A DNA stretch of 64,000 nucleotides, taken from assembly GCF_018866345.1 (NCBI RefSeq), contig NZ_CP076443.1, positions 1,015,501 to 1,079,500 of the forward strand, given 5' to 3'. Shown one piece after another: positions 10,073 through 17,745 of this stretch; positions within the stretch are counted from its first letter, which is position 1; every line of letters begins with the position of its first letter. The position numbers and the translations under genes are program-made. The notes below the pieces were generated by a model. The model did not search any database, was not told where the DNA came from, and was given only the letters and a program-made list of their open reading frames with translations. The DNA comes from Gemella sp. zg-570. GTDB taxonomy: Bacteria; Bacillota; Bacilli; Staphylococcales; Gemellaceae.

Positions 10073-10101
10073 ATTATATAGTATTAAATAATAAAAATCA
10101 A
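10073..10101 (-). promoter_or_regulatory. SigA promoter of rpsB-tsf
   Basis: The minus strand has -35 TTGATT (10101-10096), a 17-base spacer and -10 TATAAT (10078-10073). This is a near-consensus vegetative promoter. Confidence 0.75.
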
Positions 10102-10156
10102 GAATTTTACAATATTTTATATGAAATTACTTTTAAATATTAAAAAATTACAAAAT

Positions 10157-10185
10157 AAAAAAGGTTTAGTCTTAAACTAAACCTT
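10157..10185 (-). terminator. Terminator of the tRNA-Arg transcript
   Basis: A perfect 10-bp stem (10161-10170 and 10176-10185) with a 5-base loop is followed on the minus strand by a T6 run. Confidence 0.85.
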
Positions 10186-10193
10186 AATGCTGA

Positions 10194-10267
<74 letters not shown>

Positions 10268-10324
10268 ATAAAAATAAATACCTAAATATTATATATTCTG
10301 AATAAAAATTTGTCAATAGTTTTT

Positions 10325-10361
10325 TAAAAAAATATGCAGAGGATTTTATAAAACCCTCCGC
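10325..10361 (-). terminator. Terminator of rpsO
   Basis: An imperfect inverted repeat (10336-10361: GC, GAGG and TTTT blocks paired with AAAA, CCTC and GC) is followed on the minus strand by T7. Confidence 0.8.
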
Positions 10362-10369
10362 AAATATAA

Positions 10370-10642
10370 CTATCTTCTTAATCCTAAAGATTTGATTAAT
10401 TCACGATATCTTTGAATATCTTTTTTAATTAGATAGTCCAATAAGTGACGACGACGGAAAACTTTTTTTAGTAATCCACGACGCCCCGCATGGTCTTTTT
10501 TATGAGTATTTAAGTGAGCAGTTAATGCTTCAATTTCAGCTGTTAAAACTGCTATTTGTACTTCTGGTGAACCTGTATCTGATTCGTGAGTACGATATTT
10601 TGAGATAATTTCATTTTTTCTTTCTTGACTAATTGCTGCCAT
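10370..10642 (-). CDS. rpsO: 30S ribosomal protein S15
   Basis: S15 is an early-assembling 16S rRNA-binding protein. The product from the chosen ATG (10642) is 90 residues and begins [16 protein letters not shown], with the conserved [16 protein letters not shown] and [15 protein letters not shown] blocks. A longer reading from 10657 (MEVPN...) is rejected because the GGAGGTG ribosome-binding site lies inside it. In most Bacilli rpsO follows truB-ribF; here an IS30 element separates ribF from rpsO, but rpsO retains its own promoter. Confidence 0.96.
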   Translation of the reverse strand: MAAISQERKNEIISKYRTHESDTGSPEVQIAVLTAEIEALTAHLNTHKKDHAGRRGLLKKVFRRRHLLDYLIKKDIQRYRELIKSLGLRR

Positions 10643-10720
10643 GTTAGGCACCTCCATACATATATTTAATCCTTAATCTGAGTATAAAATTGGAGTTTTT
10701 CTACACCAAGAAAAAGGAAC
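10643..10720 (-). promoter_or_regulatory. 5' leader of rpsO, candidate S15 autoregulatory RNA
   Basis: About 78 bases separate the predicted transcription start from the rpsO ATG. The leader contains a possible stem between GGTGTAG/CTACACC-type segments and the GGAGTTT stretch near 10690-10715. Firmicute rpsO mRNAs are known to be bound by S15 in their leaders. Assignment here is by position and structure potential only. Confidence 0.35.
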
Positions 10721-10727
10721 TACATTA

Positions 10728-10756
10728 ATTTTACAATATATATATTTTTTTTTCAA
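10728..10756 (-). promoter_or_regulatory. SigA promoter of rpsO
   Basis: On the minus strand: -35 TTGAAA (10756-10751), 17-base spacer, -10 TAAAAT (10733-10728). It lies about 40 bases inside the left end of the IS30 element, so rpsO keeps independent expression. Confidence 0.65.
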
Positions 10757-10796
10757 GACTATATGATTAAATTTTTAAAATAGTAAATTATATAAT

Positions 10797-11823
10797 TAAG
10801 TTAGCCAGTGATACAAAAAAAAGCATCTCATAGGATATACTTTTAGTAACTACAAAAAAAGGATACCAAGAGATGCAAGAACATTATAACACAAAAGGCA
10901 AACACATTACAGAAAAAGAGCGTTATTTAATTGAAAAATGGAAAAAAGAAGGAAAAAGTAACCGAGAAATCGCTAGATTATTAGGCAAAAATCACCAAAC
11001 TATTAATAACGAAATTAAACGCGGACTGATTGATTTATCTTTTCATGGTGGCACTAAAGAATACTCTGCTCAAAAAGCACAGAATGATTATAATCATTTA
11101 CGTTTAGCCGTAGGTAGAACGGATACGTGGACTGTAGAAAAAGAAAATGTAATCAGAGAAAAAATTATGGATAAATATTCCCCTGAAATGATTAGTCAAT
11201 TACCAGATATGCCGTCTTTTACGACAATTTACACATGGATATATAAAGGATGGATAGCAGGTATTTCACGTAAACATCTGATTTACCCTAGAAAAACTAA
11301 ACCAATAAAATCAAATGAAAAACGACCACCAAGAAAAACGAATGCCCTCTCTATTGAACAGCGACCACAAGAGATTAACGAACGAAAAGAAATTGGGCAT
11401 TTTGAAATTGATTTAGTCATTTTAAACAAGAAACGTGGACAACAGTTATTGACATTAACAGACAGAAAAACACGCTATGAAATCATTCGTCTTATTCCTG
11501 ATAAAACGGCCCAAAGTGTGAATACCGCTTTGACGTCTATTCAACAAGACTATTTAATTCGCTCTTTAACAGCTGATAATGGTTCTGAATTTTTAAGACT
11601 AGACGAAGCCATCACTTGTCCTATTTATTACGCACATCCGTTTTCTTCTTATGAACGAGGTAGTAACGAAAATGCAAATCGATTGATTAGACGATGGTTC
11701 CCAAAAGGCACAACAACCGTTACTCCTAACGAAGTAACGGCTGTTGAACAATGGATAAATCGTTATCCACGTAAATTATTTAATTATGTATGTCCTTATG
11801 ACTTGCCTGAGGTGGCTAACTTA
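10797..11823 (+). mobile_element. IS30-family insertion sequence in the ribF-rpsO junction
   Basis: A transposase gene of IS30 type is bracketed by terminal inverted repeats sharing TAAGTTAGCCA (10797-10807 and, inverted, 11813-11823). That gives a unit of about 1.03 kb, the usual IS30 size. The interior is visibly richer in G and C than the neighbours, which supports acquisition. I see no convincing target duplication. The right end lies within the ribF reading frame. If the element is removed, ribF would read on through the left flank to a TAA after about seven more codons. The exact ends could be a few bases off. Confidence 0.75.
10823..10876 (+). promoter_or_regulatory. Hairpin covering the transposase start codon
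   Basis: GCATCTC (10823-10829) is perfectly complementary to GAGATGC (10870-10876), which contains the transposase ATG (10873-10875). Such a fold would hide the start codon in transcripts reading in from outside. Its use as a translational brake is inference. Confidence 0.5.
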
Positions 11824-11832
11824 CTATTGTAA
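10873..11832 (+). CDS. IS30-family transposase
   Basis: The 319-residue protein has an N-terminal helix-turn-helix (ITEKERYLIEKWKKEGKSNREIARLLGKNHQTI, about 13-45) and a C-terminal DDE catalytic domain. The first acidic residue is in GHFEIDLV, the second in TADNGSEF and the glutamate in ERGSNENANRLIR. Length and motif order are those of a complete IS30 transposase, so it may be active. The last codons and the TAA stop lie at or just beyond the inferred right end, so the stop may be supplied by the target DNA. Confidence 0.95.
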   Translation: MQEHYNTKGKHITEKERYLIEKWKKEGKSNREIARLLGKNHQTINNEIKRGLIDLSFHGGTKEYSAQKAQNDYNHLRLAVGRTDTWTVEKENVIREKIMDKYSPEMISQLPDMPSFTTIYTWIYKGWIAGISRKHLIYPRKTKPIKSNEKRPPRKTNALSIEQRPQEINERKEIGHFEIDLVILNKKRGQQLLTLTDRKTRYEIIRLIPDKTAQSVNTALTSIQQDYLIRSLTADNGSEFLRLDEAITCPIYYAHPFSSYERGSNENANRLIRRWFPKGTTTVTPNEVTAVEQWINRYPRKLFNYVCPYDLPEVANLLL

Positions 11833-12776
11833 TTTGCGAAATTTTTAAAATCTATAAAAATTTTCTCGGCTTTTGACTTATCTAATTGTAACTGTTCTTT
11901 TAATTCATTTATGCTATTAAATTTTTGTTCTGGTCTTATATACTTATAAAAATATATAGTAAAATTCTCTCCATAAATTTCTTTATCAAAATCTAAAATA
12001 TGTGTTTCTACAAAAACTTTACCATTATCTGAAACAGTAGGATTATTTCCTATATTAGTTATTCCCTTGTAAAATTCTCCTCTAACTTCAACAATGGTGA
12101 TGTAAACACCATATTTTTGTGGAATTAAAAAATCATCATTTGTTGATAAGTTTGCTGTTGGAAAATTTATAGTTCTTCCCAACTGTCTACCTTTAACAAT
12201 TATTCCAGATATTTGATAAAATCTATTGGTTAATTTTTTATATAACTCAACTTTACCATTTAAAATATAGTTACGCAATAAGGTAGAAGATATTTTTTTA
12301 TCAAATGATTTTAATGTTTTAGTTGCTAAAACTTTTATTTTGTTATCAGTATATTCAGAAATAAAATTAGGTCTTCCTTCTCCTTTATAGCCAAATCTAT
12401 AATCTTCTCCACAAAAGACGTTAGTAACATTAATTTTTTTTAAAACACTATCGATAAATTTTTCTTTGCTAATAAGTCGTAAACTTTCATTAAAATCTAA
12501 GAAATATAACTCTTCTATTCCTAAATTTTCTAGTATACTTATTTTTAAATTATTAGGAATTAGTAACTTTGTTTCTTCTTTTGTAAAAAAATTCTTTGGA
12601 CTATTAGTAAACGTTATTAGACTTGAAATTTTATTTTCTTCTTTGGCTAAGTCTACCGTATTTTTAATAATTTCTTGGTGGGCTATATGAATACCGTCAA
12701 AAAATCCTAATGCAACAACTCTAAAATTAGAATCACTTATTATTTGACTTAAATCTGAGATTCTAAAAATTTTCAT
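11796..12776 (-). CDS. ribF: Bifunctional riboflavin kinase / FAD synthetase, C-terminus altered by IS30
   Basis: RibF phosphorylates riboflavin to FMN and adenylates it to FAD. The 326-residue protein has the N-terminal nucleotidyltransferase domain (LGFFDGIHIAHQEII near residue 23, later DYRFGYKGEGR and SSTLLRNYI) and the C-terminal flavokinase domain (GRQLGRTINFPTANL; GITNIGNNPTV; VETHILDF). The last nine residues (SKLATSGKS) are encoded by the IS30 end, replacing the native tail. The kinase and transferase cores are intact, so activity is probably kept. It is 15 bases downstream of truB. Confidence 0.93.
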   Translation of the reverse strand: MKIFRISDLSQIISDSNFRVVALGFFDGIHIAHQEIIKNTVDLAKEENKISSLITFTNSPKNFFTKEETKLLIPNNLKISILENLGIEELYFLDFNESLRLISKEKFIDSVLKKINVTNVFCGEDYRFGYKGEGRPNFISEYTDNKIKVLATKTLKSFDKKISSTLLRNYILNGKVELYKKLTNRFYQISGIIVKGRQLGRTINFPTANLSTNDDFLIPQKYGVYITIVEVRGEFYKGITNIGNNPTVSDNGKVFVETHILDFDKEIYGENFTIYFYKYIRPEQKFNSINELKEQLQLDKSKAEKIFIDFKNFANYNSKLATSGKS

Positions 12777-12791
12777 ATTATTACCTCATTA

Positions 12792-13709
12792 TTACTCAAT
12801 ATTTTTAGGAAATGTAGTTTTTACAGATAGTAATTCATCAGTTAATTCTTTTAAATAATATACTGCTATGGCTTCATTATTATATGTGAAAACTACTTCA
12901 GAAGAAAAATCTATATCAGGAAATTGATTTTTTCTAAATCTTAAGCCGTTAATTACTTGCTTAGCTCTAAATTTAGGTAGTTCTACAAATTGATAAGATG
13001 ATAAAGCATATTCTTTAGATAGTAATTTTTTTGAAATATTATCTCTATTTTCTTCTACATAAGATATGCTAAAACAATCTGAAATCTTAATATCTCCGCT
13101 AGAAGTTCTGGTTAGTTTACTCATACAACTAGGTAAATTTAATATATCTCCCAGCTGTGTAGCTATTGTTCTTATATATGTTCCTTTCCCACAACTTACA
13201 TCAATAGTAAAATAAAATTTTTCATTTTCATAATAGCAAGTATATTCTAGTAAATTTATGCTGTAAATTTCAATTTCTCTTTCAGGTATTTGGACGTCAA
13301 ATTTACCTTCTCTAGCATATTCATATAATTTTTTTCCATTAACCTTAACTGCTGAATAGATAGGTGGTTTCTGAATTATTTTTCCAATTAATTTACTGCA
13401 AGCATATTTTATGTCAGAAATATCTACTTTTTCTACTACTTTTTCAGATAAAATTTGACCACTAATATCCTGAGTAATTGTACTTATACCCAAGCAAATT
13501 TCTGCCCGGTAACTTTTTCCTAAGTTCATGGCATAATCACTAACCTTTGTACTATTTCCTAATAATACCAACAAAACTCCGTCTACATCAGGGTCTAAAG
13601 TTCCAGCATGTCCTATCTTTTTTATTTTTAAAATTTTTCTAAGTTTAAATACAACATCATGGCTTGTCATACCACGTTCCTTGTATATTGGTAGTATTCC
13701 ATCTAACAT
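12792..13709 (-). CDS. truB: tRNA pseudouridine(55) synthase TruB
   Basis: TruB makes pseudouridine 55 in the T-loop of tRNAs. The start is taken at ATG 13709 (MLDGILPIYKERGMTSHDVV); the longer reading from 13739 runs into zur and has no ribosome-binding site. The catalytic aspartate lies in HAGTLDPDVDGVL, and KPPIYSAVKVNGKKLYEYAR and CGKGTYIRTIATQLG follow. The start shares one base with the zur stop (TAATG), so zur and truB are coupled. The order zur-truB-ribF looks like one transcript. Confidence 0.94.
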   Translation of the reverse strand: MLDGILPIYKERGMTSHDVVFKLRKILKIKKIGHAGTLDPDVDGVLLVLLGNSTKVSDYAMNLGKSYRAEICLGISTITQDISGQILSEKVVEKVDISDIKYACSKLIGKIIQKPPIYSAVKVNGKKLYEYAREGKFDVQIPEREIEIYSINLLEYTCYYENEKFYFTIDVSCGKGTYIRTIATQLGDILNLPSCMSKLTRTSSGDIKISDCFSISYVEENRDNISKKLLSKEYALSSYQFVELPKFRAKQVINGLRFRKNQFPDIDFSSEVVFTYNNEAIAVYYLKELTDELLSVKTTFPKNIE

Positions 13710-14152
13710 TATTTTTCTTCTTTCAAACAATTTGGACAAATTCCATATATTTCAAATTTATGACCATCTATTCTATATCCAGATAATTCTGGAATATTTA
13801 GCTCTTTACAAATATCTGTGTGAATTGTTTTTGCCTTGCCACATTTTAAACAAATATGGTGATGATGGTGATGTTTTATGTTTATACAAGCAAGTTTGAA
13901 AAAACGTTCTCCTTTTATCTCCGTAAATTCCAATATACCCAAATCAACGTAAGTGCTAAGATTTCTATATATAGTATCAAAACTTAGCCCTGGAAACTCC
14001 TTACTTAAATTTTCAGAAACGTACTTTGCATTAAGATATCTATCTTCTCTAACTAATAAATCTATCATAGCCTTTCTTTTTTCTGTATATTTATAGCCAT
14101 TATTTTTTAGTATTAACATTAATTTAGAAACTTTTTCATCAACATTTAACAT
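13709..14152 (-). CDS. zur: Fur-family zinc uptake repressor (Zur)
   Basis: The 147-residue Fur-family regulator most resembles Bacillus Zur (YqfV): NNGYKYTEKRKAMIDLL, FPGLSFDTIYRNLSTYVDLGILE, and the C-terminal block SGYRIDGHKFEIYGICPNC. Structural zinc is likely held by the CLKCG and CPNC pairs. A run of six histidines (IKHHHHHHICLKCG) gives candidate regulatory zinc ligands. The related PerR and Fur proteins have different central motifs, so Zur is favoured. It lies between cshB and truB; in Bacillus it also neighbours cshB (yqfR-yqfV region). Confidence 0.8.
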   Translation of the reverse strand: MLNVDEKVSKLMLILKNNGYKYTEKRKAMIDLLVREDRYLNAKYVSENLSKEFPGLSFDTIYRNLSTYVDLGILEFTEIKGERFFKLACINIKHHHHHHICLKCGKAKTIHTDICKELNIPELSGYRIDGHKFEIYGICPNCLKEEK

Positions 14153-14178
14153 AAAATCACCTACAATATTAAATATAA

Positions 14179-15510
14179 TTATTTATTTCTGTTTTTTTGA
14201 TTTTTTCTTTTAGCAAACTTTCTTCTTTCTTTTTGCTTAAGTTTATCAATTTTATACTTATATTTTTTCTTATATCCTGGTTTAACTTTGTTATTGGCTT
14301 TAACTCTAGATTTTACTTTTTTAGTTAAATTATGGTCTGCGATAATTTTTTCCCTATTATCTCGTTTATTTCTATCTTTTACTTCGATAAACTCATTATC
14401 TTTTATATCTTTATGTTCAAAAACTATTCCACGATTTTCTAATTTTCTTAGTTTTTCTTCATCTTTATTTTCAAAAATAGTGATACATTCTCCGCTTAAA
14501 CCAGCTCTACCAGTTCTTCCAGCTCTATGAGCAAAAAAGTCCAAATCATTCGGAATATTATAATTAATAACATGACTTACTCCTTCTATATCTATACCTC
14601 TACTTATTAAATCACTGGCAACTATATAAGTAAAATTAAGATTATTAATTCTTTTTTGCATTTGCTTTCTTTCTCTAGGAGTTAAATCTCCATGCAAAAC
14701 TCCAACATTTATACCCTTAGAAATTAAATATCCACTAACCTCTTCAACTTCTGTTTTTTTGTTAGCAAAAATTATGGCAATGTAGGGGTTTATTGTATTG
14801 GTAATTTCTAATAATTTTTCCATTCTATTAGAACTTTTAGTATTAACAAGCAAATAACTTATTTTACCCTCTATTGATTTTTTTACTTCAATATGTTGAG
14901 CGTTTTTTACATATTTTTTTAAGAAATGCACCATTTTATCTGGTATCGTGGCAGAAAAAACTAGAAATTGGCAATTATCTGATGACCTATTTGCAATTTT
15001 ATCAATATCTTCCATAAAACCTAGGTCAATCATCATATCGCATTCATCAACTACAATAGTTTGTACTTCTTTTATCGATAGGGATGAAGATTTATCTAAT
15101 TCTAATATTCTTGTTGGTGTTCCTATTATTACATGTGGCGTGTTGGATACTTTTTCTATATCTCTTGATAAGTCTTGTCCACCTATAAATAAGGATATTT
15201 TAATTTCTTTTTCTGAAAAAGGTGCAATATGATTTGCCATATCAAATAACTGTCTTGACAACTCTCTTGTAGGTGCCATTATTATAGCTTGAGTTTTTTG
15301 TTTATCACAATCTAATTTACTAAAAATAGGAAGTAAGAATGAATGACTTTTCCCACTACCTGTTTGCGACATAGCAACCACATTCTTATTCTTCAAAACA
15401 GGGGAGAATACTCTTTCTTGTATTTTTGTAGGATTTTTAAATCGTAAGTCTATTATTGATTTATTGACAAAATCTTTAAACTTAAACTGTTCAAACGATT
15501 TAGATAACAT
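14179..15510 (-). CDS. cshB: DEAD-box RNA helicase, CshB-like
   Basis: The 443-residue protein has the Q motif (FKFKDFVNKSIIDLRFKNPTKIQ), motif I SQTGSGKS near residue 54, motif Ib, and SATIPDKM as motif III. Motif VI is HRAGRTGRAG. Motif II reads DECD rather than DEAD, as found in some CshB proteins. A very basic C-terminal tail (about 390-443) fits RNA binding. CshB unwinds structured RNA in cold adaptation and mRNA turnover. It sits just upstream of zur, matching the Bacillus gene order. Confidence 0.88.
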   Translation of the reverse strand: MLSKSFEQFKFKDFVNKSIIDLRFKNPTKIQERVFSPVLKNKNVVAMSQTGSGKSHSFLLPIFSKLDCDKQKTQAIIMAPTRELSRQLFDMANHIAPFSEKEIKISLFIGGQDLSRDIEKVSNTPHVIIGTPTRILELDKSSSLSIKEVQTIVVDECDMMIDLGFMEDIDKIANRSSDNCQFLVFSATIPDKMVHFLKKYVKNAQHIEVKKSIEGKISYLLVNTKSSNRMEKLLEITNTINPYIAIIFANKKTEVEEVSGYLISKGINVGVLHGDLTPRERKQMQKRINNLNFTYIVASDLISRGIDIEGVSHVINYNIPNDLDFFAHRAGRTGRAGLSGECITIFENKDEEKLRKLENRGIVFEHKDIKDNEFIEVKDRNKRDNREKIIADHNLTKKVKSRVKANNKVKPGYKKKYKYKIDKLKQKERRKFAKRKNQKNRNK

Positions 15511-15622
15511 ATTAATTTCTCCATTCTTTTAAAATCAACACTAATTATACAATAAAAAAATTTTTTTTACCATTTTTATTGCACTATAAAAGCTAGCACT
15601 ATTAATAATAAGAGTTATTACT

Positions 15623-16987
15623 CTAAATCTTATCTACTTTAGGCATATTTTTAAATTCAAAATAAATTACTGTGGTTGCTATTGCAAAAGCTATTAAATC
15701 AGAAATAGGTACTGCGTAAGCAACTCCTTTAACTCCAAAAAATTTAGGTAATATTATTAATAAGGGAAATAAAACTAATAATTGTTTACTAAGAGATATC
15801 GCTGCACCTTTTTTAGATTTTCCTATTGAAGGGAAAAATGTTGTCGAAGCAATTTGTATACAGTTAATAAAAATAAAAAATGTATAATATCTTAAATAAA
15901 GAATACCATATTCAAAATAAAGTTCACTTCCTTGACCAAAAATAGAAATTATCTCTTTTGGAAAAATTTGAAAAATTAAAAATAAAAATAATGAAATAGC
16001 AAAAGAATATTTTATAACTAGTTTAAAAACACTTCTTACTCTTAAATAATTTTTTGCTCCATAATTAAAACTTACTATGGGTTGAGAACCTTGAACGATA
16101 CCTAGCACTATGGCTATAAATATCGTATTTATTTTAGTTACTATTCCTGCTATTGCTATGGTTGTATCACTACCATATATTGATTCTGAACCATATATTT
16201 TTAAAACATTATTGGTAGTAATCTGAACTATTGTCGTAGAAATTTGAAAAATAAAAGATGCACTGCCTAATGATAAAATAGATTTTACAATAGAAAATTT
16301 TATTTTGAAATTTTCTTTTTTTATTTTTATACTCTTAAAGTTTTTATAGTATAAAACTAATATTATTGCAGAAATAATTTGTGATATTACTGTTGCCCAA
16401 GCACTACCAGCAAGCCCCCACTTAAAGACAAATATAAATATGGGATTTAATATTAAATTTATAATTGCTCCAGCCATAACTGCAAACATTGAATACTTAG
16501 GGCTTCTATCTGCTCTTACCAAGGGATTTGTACCTAGTGCAAATAAATAAAAAGGTATTCCCAAAGTTGTGATTTTTGTAAATTCCATAGCATAAGGAAG
16601 AATTTCAGGTGTAGCTCCAAATATAATCATCAAGGGTTCTAAAAATATTCTCACCAAAAATGCAATTAATATTCCTAAAATTATTATAAGTAATGCAGAA
16701 GTACCTACAACTTTTTCAGCACTATTTCGGTCTTCTTTTCCTAAATATAAATTAAAATTTGCAGCCGTTCCTATTCCAACCATAACTCCTATTGATAAAC
16801 ATATAGTTGTAATTGGAAATGAGATATTAGTAGCAGCATTTGCTAAATATCCTACACCTTGACCGATAAAAATTTGATCAACAATAGTGTATAAAGCATT
16901 TGTTACGTTAGCAATTATTGCTGGAATTGCCATAGATTTTAATAATTTTCCAACAGATTTATATCCAAGAGGATTTTTATTATCCAT
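15623..16987 (-). CDS. MATE-family multidrug/cation efflux pump
   Basis: The 454-residue integral membrane protein has about twelve hydrophobic segments in two halves, starting MAIPAIIANVTNALYTIVDQIFIGQGVG and with a second-half counterpart (VQGSQPIVSFNYGAKNYLRVR). This is the pattern of MATE Na+- or H+-coupled drug antiporters of the MepA branch. The substrate cannot be told. A small hairpin overlaps its stop codon (15611-15624). It is preceded by the deoC terminator and so has its own transcript. A second MATE gene is at 33286. Confidence 0.9.
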   Translation of the reverse strand: MDNKNPLGYKSVGKLLKSMAIPAIIANVTNALYTIVDQIFIGQGVGYLANAATNISFPITTICLSIGVMVGIGTAANFNLYLGKEDRNSAEKVVGTSALLIIILGILIAFLVRIFLEPLMIIFGATPEILPYAMEFTKITTLGIPFYLFALGTNPLVRADRSPKYSMFAVMAGAIINLILNPIFIFVFKWGLAGSAWATVISQIISAIILVLYYKNFKSIKIKKENFKIKFSIVKSILSLGSASFIFQISTTIVQITTNNVLKIYGSESIYGSDTTIAIAGIVTKINTIFIAIVLGIVQGSQPIVSFNYGAKNYLRVRSVFKLVIKYSFAISLFLFLIFQIFPKEIISIFGQGSELYFEYGILYLRYYTFFIFINCIQIASTTFFPSIGKSKKGAAISLSKQLLVLFPLLIILPKFFGVKGVAYAVPISDLIAFAIATTVIYFEFKNMPKVDKI

Positions 16988-17041
16988 AATCTACCCCTCC
17001 CCACTAATTTATTTTATAAATTTGATTTTAAAATAAAAAGA

Positions 17042-17066
17042 AACGAAATATAAAATATATTTCGTT
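17042..17066 (-). terminator. Terminator after deoC
   Basis: A perfect 11-bp stem (17042-17052 and 17056-17066) with a 3-base loop is followed on the minus strand by a T-rich run. It ends the long nfeD-floA...pdp-deoC transcript. Confidence 0.8.
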
Positions 17067-17076
17067 AAAATATAAA

Positions 17077-17736
17077 TTAGTAGCTTTTACTTAATTTATT
17101 ATTAATTATATCTACACTAGAACTTGTACCTAATCTTTCTGCACCAAGTTCTATATATTTTTCTGCTATTATTTTATCCCTAACTCCACCACTTGCTTTA
17201 ACTTTGGCATTATTTTTTACAACAGATTTCATCAATTTTACATCTTCATAAGTTGCTCCTCCAATACCAAAACCAGTAGAAGTTTTAACAAAATCTGCAT
17301 TTGCTTTTAATGCTAATTCACAGGCTATTACTTTTTCTTCATCAGTAAGATAACAAGTTTCAATAATTACTTTTAGAATATTTTTGCCAATAGCTTCTTT
17401 TATTAACTTGATTTCTTCTTCAACATATTCAAAATTTTTATCTTTTAATTTAGATATGTTTATTACCGTATCAATTTCGCTAGCACCTAAATTTACCAAT
17501 TCTCTTGCTTCAAAAACTTTTGCTTGAGTAGTCATAGCTCCTAAAGGAAAACCGACAACTGCGGCAACCTTAACATCACTATCCCTTAATTCTTTAACAC
17601 ATTGCTCAACAAAACTTCCATTTACACATACACTAAAAAAATTATTTTCCTTAGCTTCCTTACAAAGTTTAGAAATTTCTTTTTCTGATGCGTTAGCTTT
17701 TAACAATGTGTGGTCTATATATTTATTTAAGTTCAT
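17077..17736 (-). CDS. deoC: Deoxyribose-phosphate aldolase
   Basis: DeoC cleaves 2-deoxyribose-5-phosphate to glyceraldehyde-3-phosphate and acetaldehyde. In this 219-residue protein the Schiff-base lysine is K151 in DFVKTSTGFG. The proton-relay lysine is in VKASGGVRD near 180, and SEIDTVINI contains the active-site aspartate D89. It starts nine bases after pdp, giving a nucleoside-catabolism pair: phosphorylase then aldolase. Confidence 0.97.
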   Translation of the reverse strand: MNLNKYIDHTLLKANASEKEISKLCKEAKENNFFSVCVNGSFVEQCVKELRDSDVKVAAVVGFPLGAMTTQAKVFEARELVNLGASEIDTVINISKLKDKNFEYVEEEIKLIKEAIGKNILKVIIETCYLTDEEKVIACELALKANADFVKTSTGFGIGGATYEDVKLMKSVVKNNAKVKASGGVRDKIIAEKYIELGAERLGTSSSVDIINNKLSKSY

Positions 17737-17745
17737 ATTTGCTCC

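Noticed and set aside
10643-10657. N-terminal extension of rpsO (MEVPN)
   Set aside because: The extension contains the GGAGGTG ribosome-binding site for the ATG at 10642.
10769-11851. AAATTTTTAAAAT direct repeats as IS30 target duplication
   Set aside because: Each copy is 15 bases away from the IS end rather than abutting it, IS30 duplications are 2-3 bases, and the motif is simple AT sequence.
13710-13739. Ten-residue N-terminal extension of TruB
   Set aside because: It would overlap the zur gene and has no ribosome-binding site; the TAATG coupling at 13709 is the natural start.
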